A DNA stretch of 9,527 bases from Planctomycetota bacterium. Its GTDB lineage: Bacteria > Planctomycetota > UBA1135 > UBA2386. The notes below the pieces were generated by a model. It did no database searches. It had not been told where the DNA came from and saw only the letters and a list, made by a program, of their open reading frames with translations. Location of the stretch: positions 1 to 9,527 of the forward strand of contig JAEYTU010000339.1 in assembly GCA_023433825.1 (NCBI GenBank). Direction: 5' to 3'. Position numbers and translations under genes: made by a program. Below, one piece after another: positions 1 to 4,861 of this stretch (position 1 is its first letter; each line of letters starts with the position of its first letter).

Positions 1-582
1 TTCCCGTTCGACGTGCCGTTCGTGTTCACGCCGGGTCCGGGCACCGGGATCCTGATCGAATACGACATCGCGCAGCAGCCGTCGGGGACATGGCCGATGG
101 ACACGCCGTACACCGGGAACGGGCCGCACGTCCCGAACGGCACGGGCTGCGGCGGCTTCGCCTGCACGAGCAGCGGTGGCACGGTCGGCACGAACGTCGT
201 GTTCACGGCAACGGGCGGTGTTCCGAACAACCCTGCGGTCTTGGTGCTCGGCGATCAGGATCTTCCCGCCGGACTGCCGCTCCCCGGCGCGCCCGGCTGC
301 TTCCTGTGGCAGAACACGCTCGCGTTCTTGAACACGTCGATCGGCGCCACGAACACGGTCGTCACGATCCCGCTGCCGCAGGATCCGACGCTGCGTGGGT
401 TCGGGTTGCGCGGTCAGTTCGCGTCGATCGGCGCGCAGAGCACGCTGATCAGCACGAACTCGACGCGCGCCGTCCTGTTCGGCCAGTACGGCGTCACGCG
501 GATCTACAACAACTCGAGCAACACGGCCGCGACCGGCTCGATCCAGCAGCTCGTCGGCATCGTCACGAAGATCGGGATCTGA
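1..582 (+). CDS. C-terminal part of a putative secreted/surface protein (5' truncated)
   Basis: The frame is open from the first base of the window to a TGA at 580-582, giving 193 visible residues; the start lies outside. There is no membrane segment. The visible part is rich in Gly, Pro, Thr, Asn and Ser, with three cysteines (visible residues 50, 55 and 100) that could form disulfides, and alternating hydrophobic/polar stretches typical of beta-strands. The motif LPLPGAPGC (about 92-100), a following segment ending in TIPLPQDPTLRGFGL (about 122-136) and a last strand ending VTKIGI resemble the C-terminal region of large secreted proteins I know from Planctomycetota; this is recognition by style, not a named domain. 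The composition argues for an exported protein, but the signal peptide would be upstream of the window. The function is unknown. It ends 66 nt before the tmRNA gene and has no evident functional link to it. Confidence 0.8.
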   Translation, partial: FPFDVPFVFTPGPGTGILIEYDIAQQPSGTWPMDTPYTGNGPHVPNGTGCGGFACTSSGGTVGTNVVFTATGGVPNNPAVLVLGDQDLPAGLPLPGAPGCFLWQNTLAFLNTSIGATNTVVTIPLPQDPTLRGFGLRGQFASIGAQSTLISTNSTRAVLFGQYGVTRIYNNSSNTAATGSIQQLVGIVTKIGI

Positions 583-607
583 GCGCGCGTCGCGCACATT
601 CCCGGCC

Positions 608-636
608 TTGCGGAGCACGGCGCGCTGTGCGACAAC
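608..636 (+). promoter_or_regulatory. Possible sigma70-type promoter of the tmRNA gene
   Basis: A TTGCGG box (608-613) and a GACAAC box (631-636) are separated by exactly 17 nt. A TGC immediately precedes the second box and would act as an extended -10 element. The expected transcription start is around 643-644, leaving a leader of a few bases that RNase P would remove to expose the mature 5' end at 649. The -10 match is only 3 of 6, so position and spacing carry most of the case. The only alternative is a promoter further upstream inside the preceding gene. Confidence 0.3.
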
Positions 637-696
637 GCCGCCCGTCATGGGGGCGATCGGTTTCGACCGGGCGCTGTCACGACGGTAGTCGCGTGT

Positions 697-727
697 CGGG
701 GGCCGGGTGGCCCCGTCAACAACCCGG
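697..727 (+). other. tmRNA pseudoknot 1
   Basis: Stem 1 is CGGGG (697-701) with CCCCG (711-715). The loop sequence CCGGGT (703-708) pairs perfectly with ACCCGG (722-727), giving an H-type pseudoknot with no mismatches. It sits 13 nt ahead of the resume codon, where PK1 is found in other tmRNAs and is needed for setting the reading frame. The stem identities were read directly; the structure has not been folded by program. Confidence 0.85.
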
Positions 728-740
728 AACAACCTCAAGT

Positions 741-767
741 GCCGAAACGCACGCTCTGGCTGCCTGA
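741..767 (+). other. tmRNA proteolysis-tag reading frame (AETHALAA)
   Basis: Reading GCC GAA ACG CAC GCT CTG GCT GCC TGA gives AETHALAA and a stop at 765-767. With the alanine carried by the tmRNA itself the appended tag would be A-AETHALAA. The ALAA end is the degron recognised by ClpXP/ClpAP in known tags. The resume codon is inferred to be GCC at 741-743, from its distance to pseudoknot 1 and the A at position -4 (737), a base important for resumption in E. coli tmRNA. Only the TGA stops this frame; a tandem TAG-TAG at 772-777 lies in the +1 frame. The tag is short (8 encoded residues; E. coli encodes 10). Confidence 0.85.
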
Positions 768-1012
768 AAAGTAGTAGCCACGTCCCCTGTCGCTGCCTGC
801 GGTGACAGGGAACGACACCTAGCAGGATGGTCCCCGGCGGCTGCTCGTCACGCCGGGGGCGAGATTCAGATCGGGCTTGGTTGCTGCGGATCCTGGTCGT
901 CGGAGCCGCAGAGATGACGACAAACGACGGACTACACACGTAGAAGCTGCCGCCGGGGTGTCCCGGGACGCGGGTTCGATTCCCGCCGCCTCCACCAATC
1001 CCCGTGACTTCA

Positions 1013-1045
1013 GATCCCCGGCCCGCGCGATGCGGGTCGGGGGTC
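1013..1045 (+). terminator. Strong stem-loop, likely tmRNA terminator
   Basis: GATCCCCGGCCCGC (1013-1026) pairs over all 14 positions, including two G-U wobbles, with GCGGGTCGGGGGTC (1032-1045) around the 5-nt loop GCGAT. It begins 15 nt after the tmRNA CCA end and lies before corA. There is no U-tract after it (GAACTTCG follows), so it may serve as a 3'-processing barrier or a GC-type terminator rather than a classical intrinsic terminator. Confidence 0.65.
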
Positions 1046-1094
1046 GAACTTCGCGCCGCGCTCCAGACATCGCCGGCGTTCGCCGCGTTTGGTC

Positions 1095-1116
1095 GGCTAC
1101 GAACGCGCGCGTAGCC
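1095..1116 (+). promoter_or_regulatory. Perfect 7-bp inverted repeat in the corA leader
   Basis: GGCTACG (1095-1101) and CGTAGCC (1110-1116) are perfect reverse complements around an 8-nt spacer, ending 10 nt before the corA ATG. It could be an operator for a dimeric regulator, or a hairpin in the 5' UTR covering the initiation region. No purine-rich ribosome-binding sequence is visible between the repeat and the ATG (the 10 bases are TCCGCCGCCG shifted by one), so initiation may depend on the structure or be SD-independent. The function is unknown. Confidence 0.4.
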
Positions 1117-1126
1117 TCCGCCGCCG

Positions 1127-2281
1127 ATGGGCGGACACGACAGCGAACGCGACGACGACGCGGGTTCCGCGCATCCGTCGTCCCTCGTCTCGGTCACCGG
1201 GCAACGGCGTCAGCCGCGCCGACCCGGACAGGGTGCATCCCCGGGCACGCTGATCGTCGACGACGCGGCGCCGAAGCCGGAGCTGACGGCCTTCGTCTAT
1301 GGCGCGAAGCGGTGGCACGAAGCCGGCGTCGAACGGCCGCGCGAACTCGGCGCGCTGCTCGGACGAGAGTCGGTGCTGTGGGTCAACGTCGACGGCCTCG
1401 GCGACACGCAAGTCGTGCGCGACATCGGCGAAGTCTTCGGACTGCATCGGCTGGCACTCGAAGACGTGATCTACGTCCACCAACGACCGAAGGTCGAGGA
1501 GTACGAAGGCCACCTGTTCGTGGTCGCGCGGATGCTCGCGAAGCACGAGGAGTGCGGCAGCGAGCAGTTGAGTCTGTTCCTCGGTTCGAACTTCGTGCTG
1601 ACGTTCCAGGAGGCGGCCGGCGACGACTTCGAGCCGGTGCGCGCGCGGCTGCGGCAGGACGGCAGTCGACTGCGCGAACGCGGCGCCGACTACCTCGCCT
1701 ACTGCCTGCTCGACGCCGTCATCGACGGGTACTTCCCGGTCGTCGACCGGATGAGCGTTCGGCTCGACGAACTCGAGCGCGAGATCCTCGACGAGCCGAC
1801 CGGCCCGTGCCTGCGCCGCCTCTACGCGATCCGTCACGACCTGCTGCTGCTGAAGCGCGCCGTGCTGCCGATGCGCGAGATCGTCAATGCGCTCGTTCGC
1901 GAGAAGTCACCGCTCGTCAGCGACGCGACGCGCGTCTATCTGCGCGACTGCGAGGACCACGTGCTGCAGGTGCTCGACCTGCTCGACACGCAACGCGAGG
2001 TCACGCACGAATTGATGGAGGCGTACCGCGCCGAGTCGAGCCGGCGGATGGACGAGGTCATGCGCGTGCTGACCGTGATCGGCACGATCTTCCTGCCGTT
2101 GACGTTCATGGTCGGCGTCTACGGGATGAACTTCGAAGGCAGCGAATGGGCGATGCCGGAGCTGCGGTGGCGGTACGGCTACCCGCTGCTGTGGATCGCG
2201 ATGCTGACGCTCGTCGCCGTGATGCTGTGGATGTTCAAACGCCGCGGCTGGCTCGGTCGGCGTCGCTCGCGCGGCGGGTGA
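1127..2281 (+). CDS. corA: CorA-family Mg2+/Co2+ channel protein
   Basis: This 384-residue protein should form a homopentameric inner-membrane channel that takes up Mg2+ (and Co2+/Ni2+) down the membrane potential. The family signature YGMNF is intact at residues 332-336, at the end of TM1 (about 314-331), and TM2 is about 352-370, followed by a short basic tail (KRRGWLGRRR). The cytosolic domain shows the usual block LHRLALEDV...HQRPKVEEY (about 106-126) and a long alpha-helical stalk (about 200-312) rich in charged heptads. The length is slightly above that of typical CorA (about 315-370) because of a low-complexity, charged N-terminal extension of roughly 35 residues before PGQGASPGTL. The ATG at 1127 is the first start in the frame near the gene, but no Shine-Dalgarno sequence is visible, so a start inside the extension cannot be excluded. 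It stands alone between the tmRNA terminator and the convergent gene A, so is probably monocistronic. The family assignment is firm; ion preference is not readable. Confidence 0.95.
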   Translation: MGGHDSERDDDAGSAHPSSLVSVTGQRRQPRRPGQGASPGTLIVDDAAPKPELTAFVYGAKRWHEAGVERPRELGALLGRESVLWVNVDGLGDTQVVRDIGEVFGLHRLALEDVIYVHQRPKVEEYEGHLFVVARMLAKHEECGSEQLSLFLGSNFVLTFQEAAGDDFEPVRARLRQDGSRLRERGADYLAYCLLDAVIDGYFPVVDRMSVRLDELEREILDEPTGPCLRRLYAIRHDLLLLKRAVLPMREIVNALVREKSPLVSDATRVYLRDCEDHVLQVLDLLDTQREVTHELMEAYRAESSRRMDEVMRVLTVIGTIFLPLTFMVGVYGMNFEGSEWAMPELRWRYGYPLLWIAMLTLVAVMLWMFKRRGWLGRRRSRGG

Positions 2282-2321
2282 CCGCCGACGCGGCCAGCGC
2301 CGCCGCGGGCAGCGACGCGCC

Positions 2322-4739
2322 TCAACTGCCGCCGCTCGGCAGCAACAGGCGCCGGCGCTTCTGGACGCGGACCGGGCGCACGCGCAGCAGCCACGCGACG
2401 AAGTAGCCGAGCGCCGCGGCGAGGCCGAGCACGACCAGCGGCAGCCCGATCGTCCGCGCCCACGGCGCGTAGACGAACCGCACCTCGTGGCGACCCTCGG
2501 GGACGAACACGCCGCGGAACGCGACATTGGCGGCGACGACGTTCGCCGGCACGCCGTCGATCGTCGCGCGCCAACCGGGTGCCATCGCCTCGCGGATCAG
2601 CAGCCAACCGCGGCCTTGGCCCATCTCGACGGTCAGGGTCATCCGTTCGGCGTCGTGTTCGAGGATCCGCACGGTCGCCGCGGCGCCGGGCCGGCGCGCT
2701 TCGAGCGTCCGATCGGCGCCCTCGAGCACCAACGTCTCGTCGACACCGTCGCCGAGCCGACGCAGCGCCGCGAGTGCGGCCTTCGCGTCGGCGACGTGTT
2801 CGACGAGGTAGCGCAGTTCGGCGATCGGCGTCGTCGGGAACCGAGTCGCCAGATGCAGGTGGGGCGACGCGGACGGCGCGGTCGGCATCGCCGACAGCGG
2901 CGCGAACCCCTCGGCGTGGAACGCATGCGCGGCGACGGCGACGTCGATCCCGGCCTGCCGGACGAGCGGATGCGTCAGCAGTCCGGGGAAGAACAGCGGA
3001 CGAAGTTGCCCGTGGTGGCGGCCTTCCTGCAGCGTCGGATCGATCTCGTCGAGGTACTGCGCCGTGCGGCGCAGGATCTGCGCTCCGTCGGTGTTGACGG
3101 TCGGAATCCCGTCCGCGGTCGCCTCTGACGCGGGTGGCAACGCGCGGCGACCGACCGTGACGAGGCGGCCTTCTCGCGGCAGGCGAGCGGCGAACGTCGA
3201 CGTCGACGCCTCGTCGGTGCGCGGTGTGTGCGTGAAGCCGAGGTGCAGCACTTCGCCGAGGCAGACGACGGCGAGTGCGACCTTGAACCGCAGGATGCCG
3301 AGCCGCTTCCAGATCAGGAACAGCGTCGCGACGAGTGCAACCATCAGTGCCGTTCGCAGCAGCGCCGCACGCAGGACCGGGAACGCGCGATCCGTCGACA
3401 CGTCGTGCGTCAGCGAGTGCAGCAGTTCGCGCAGCGGCCGCGGCTCGATCCACGCGACGACGAGCATCGCGATCGCGCCGGCGATGCAGCCGATCGACGT
3501 CAAGACCGTCGCCTTCGAGCGGCGCATCGGCGCGTCGAAGAAGTTCTCGAGTGCGAGGCACGCCAGCACGACGAGGCCGACGTGCGTCAGCCACAGCGCG
3601 ACGCCGGCACGCGCCGGTGCGAAGCCGAGCGTGCGCACGGCGTCCGCGAACGGGCCGTCGAGCGTCAGCAGCAGGCCGACGCCGGCCGACGCGACCCAGA
3701 ACAGGCTGTAGACGGTGCGCTTCGGGCGCAGCAGGCCGAGCAGCAGCAGGAACAGCGTCAGCGCGCCGGGATACAGCGCGAGTTCGAGCGGATCGGCGCC
3801 GGGGTTCGCGAGCGGCAGGATCCCGCCGTCGGCGCCGTTCCGCAGGGCGAACGCGTCCGGCGCGGCGACGCCGATCAGCCCGGTCAGTTGCAGGTGCTGT
3901 CGCGGCGCCTGTTGCGGATCGAGTGCCGGACTCTGCTGCAGCGCGTCGAGCCAGACCGGGGCCGACAGCGCGATCGCGATCGCGACGCCGATCGCCAGCG
4001 TGCGCAGCGCGAGGCGGCGGTGCAGCGACTCGAGCAGCGGCAGGTGCGTCACGAACAGCAGCCCGACGAGGACGGCGCCGATGCTCGCCGTGGCGGTTCC
4101 GCCGGTCAGGAACGGCAGCGCGAGCGCGATCCCGAGCAGCGGCGGCAGCCAACGGCGGTTGCGCGAGATCAGCGTTCGCCAGATCGCTTCGAGGGCGAAC
4201 GGCAGCAACGCCGCGGCCGCCGCCTGCGGCAGCCGGTCGAGCTGCAGCGTGAAGTACCAACCGAACCCGTACAGTCCGCCGCCGAGGAACGCCGTGTAGC
4301 GATGCACCGGCAGCGAACGCAGGAAGCGGTACATCCCGGCGCAGGCGAGCGCCGTGTGCAGCCACAGGATCCACTCGAGGAAGACCGCGCCGTCGCGCAT
4401 CAGCAGCGGCCAGAAGCCCGGGTACCAGACCGCCGCGCCCGACGCCGAGAACGGCTCGCCGAAGCGCGCATCCTTGTTCCACAGCGGCAGCTTGCCGTCG
4501 GCCGCCGCGCGACTGGCCGCCTGCATCGCCGGCACGAACCGCGTCTGGTTGACGGCGGCTTCGCTCTGCAGGATCGCGCCGGTCGCGGCGCTGGCCTGGG
4601 CGCGGGGCGGCAGTTGGTCGTCGGCGACCCAGCGCCGCGAGCGACCGAGCAGCCCTTCGGCGTGCAGCGCGAGCGCGAGCACGGCGAGCAGCAGCACGGC
4701 GAGGATGCCCTCGCGACGCCCCGTGCCGAACAGGCTCAA
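2322..4739 (-). CDS. YfhO-like polytopic membrane protein, putative GT-C-type glycosyltransferase (gene A)
   Basis: This 805-residue protein has an N-terminal TM (about 12-28), an exported loop, about 12 further TMs to residue 500, an exported domain (about 505-760), a last TM (763-785) and a basic cytosolic tail. This is the layout of YfhO-type proteins, multi-TM members of the GT-C superfamily that use lipid-linked sugars; B. subtilis YfhO is needed for glycosylating lipoteichoic acid. Landmarks: GKLPLWN (82-88), WYPGFW (105-110), a degenerate GGTAT in place of GGxPQ (213-217), APDAF (293-297), E319 with PG 324-325, and a C-terminal GWRATIDG (722-729). Relative to gene B the first-loop acidic residue is Glu60 instead of Asp, and several motifs are weaker, so it is the most diverged of the three. 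The start is TTG at 4739: no ATG or GTG lies upstream in frame near it, a GGGGGAA sequence sits 7 nt ahead, and the hydrophobic N-terminus begins right after. Substrate unknown. Confidence 0.85.
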   Translation of the reverse strand: MSLFGTGRREGILAVLLLAVLALALHAEGLLGRSRRWVADDQLPPRAQASAATGAILQSEAAVNQTRFVPAMQAASRAAADGKLPLWNKDARFGEPFSASGAAVWYPGFWPLLMRDGAVFLEWILWLHTALACAGMYRFLRSLPVHRYTAFLGGGLYGFGWYFTLQLDRLPQAAAAALLPFALEAIWRTLISRNRRWLPPLLGIALALPFLTGGTATASIGAVLVGLLFVTHLPLLESLHRRLALRTLAIGVAIAIALSAPVWLDALQQSPALDPQQAPRQHLQLTGLIGVAAPDAFALRNGADGGILPLANPGADPLELALYPGALTLFLLLLGLLRPKRTVYSLFWVASAGVGLLLTLDGPFADAVRTLGFAPARAGVALWLTHVGLVVLACLALENFFDAPMRRSKATVLTSIGCIAGAIAMLVVAWIEPRPLRELLHSLTHDVSTDRAFPVLRAALLRTALMVALVATLFLIWKRLGILRFKVALAVVCLGEVLHLGFTHTPRTDEASTSTFAARLPREGRLVTVGRRALPPASEATADGIPTVNTDGAQILRRTAQYLDEIDPTLQEGRHHGQLRPLFFPGLLTHPLVRQAGIDVAVAAHAFHAEGFAPLSAMPTAPSASPHLHLATRFPTTPIAELRYLVEHVADAKAALAALRRLGDGVDETLVLEGADRTLEARRPGAAATVRILEHDAERMTLTVEMGQGRGWLLIREAMAPGWRATIDGVPANVVAANVAFRGVFVPEGRHEVRFVYAPWARTIGLPLVVLGLAAALGYFVAWLLRVRPVRVQKRRRLLLPSGGS
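2326..2342. terminator. Small hairpin at the convergent corA / gene A junction
   Basis: CTGCCG (2326-2331) and CGGCAG (2337-2342) form a 6-bp stem with a 5-nt loop, just inside the 3' end of gene A and 45 nt after the corA stop. The 40-nt gap 2282-2321 also holds a 5-bp stem (2290-2294/2299-2303). Neither has a U-tract. A bidirectional termination role is suggested only by location between convergent genes. Confidence 0.25.
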
Positions 4740-4746
4740 GCGCTGG

Positions 4747-4753
4747 TTCCCCC
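4747..4753 (-). promoter_or_regulatory. Ribosome-binding site supporting the TTG start of gene A
   Basis: On the minus strand GGGGGAA precedes the TTG at 4739 by 7 nt, a good spacing. It is the only purine-rich run near the beginning of the hydrophobic N-terminus and decides for TTG over the open but Arg/Pro-rich frame upstream. An ATG at 4758-4756 belongs to a different frame that ends after eight codons. Confidence 0.5.
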
Positions 4754-4841
4754 GTTCATCAGACGGGCGTCTTCGACCGTGCAGGCAGTCGGGCTGAAGC
4801 GTCGGCGGGGGCGGAGGATCGGACGAAGGCCCGCGACGTCT

Positions 4842-4861
4842 GCCGCGCCGGTCAGCGCGGC
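4842..4861 (-). terminator. Hairpin embracing the stop codon of gene B
   Basis: On the minus strand GCCGCGC (4861-4855), loop TGACCG, GCGCGGC (4848-4842) form a perfect 7-bp stem; the TGA stop of gene B is in the loop. No U-tract follows. It may attenuate transcription or stabilise the 3' end between gene B and gene A. The rest of the 112-nt gap (4740-4851) shows no gene and no clear promoter. Confidence 0.3.

Larger units (their letters stand above)
649..997 (+). ncRNA. ssrA: Transfer-messenger RNA (tmRNA), one-piece, complete
   Basis: tmRNA rescues ribosomes stalled on mRNAs lacking a stop codon: charged with alanine and bound by SmpB, it enters the A site and supplies a short reading frame encoding a degradation tag. 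The acceptor stem GGGGGCG (649-655) pairs fully with CGCCTCC (987-993), and its third pair is the G-U wobble used as the alanine identity element by AlaRS. Discriminator A994 and an encoded CCA (995-997) follow. The T arm is a perfect 5-bp stem (970-974/982-986) around the loop TTCGATT. The D-loop-like region GGTTTCGACCGG (659-670) is typical. The base of helix 2 forms from 667-671/962-966 and its far end from GTAGTC/GACTAC (685-690/930-935). Pseudoknot 1 precedes the tag frame, and two strong stems (785-791/804-810 and 832-839/851-858) belong to the downstream pseudoknot domain. The length of 349 nt is normal. It is not a permuted two-piece form, because both tRNA halves flank the tag in standard order. 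Confidence 0.97.

Noticed and set aside
90..767. 225-codon + strand open frame ending in ETHALAA
   Set aside because: It overlaps the first gene in another frame, is Arg/His-rich, and only shares its last codons with the tmRNA tag.
819..1070. Minus-strand 83-codon open frame with the string GLVEAAGIEPASR
   Set aside because: It is the complement of the tmRNA 3' end; the EAAGIEPAS string is a well-known artefact from antisense translation of tRNA/tmRNA T arms.
877..2406. 509-codon + strand frame through tmRNA and corA
   Set aside because: It runs through a structured RNA gene and is out of frame with the clear CorA protein; the sequence is Arg-rich without features.
3715..3760. Many GCAGCAGCAG-like runs that look like microsatellites or CRISPR-like repeats
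   Set aside because: They are reverse complements of CTG leucine codon runs in transmembrane segments; there is no regular repeat-spacer spacing.
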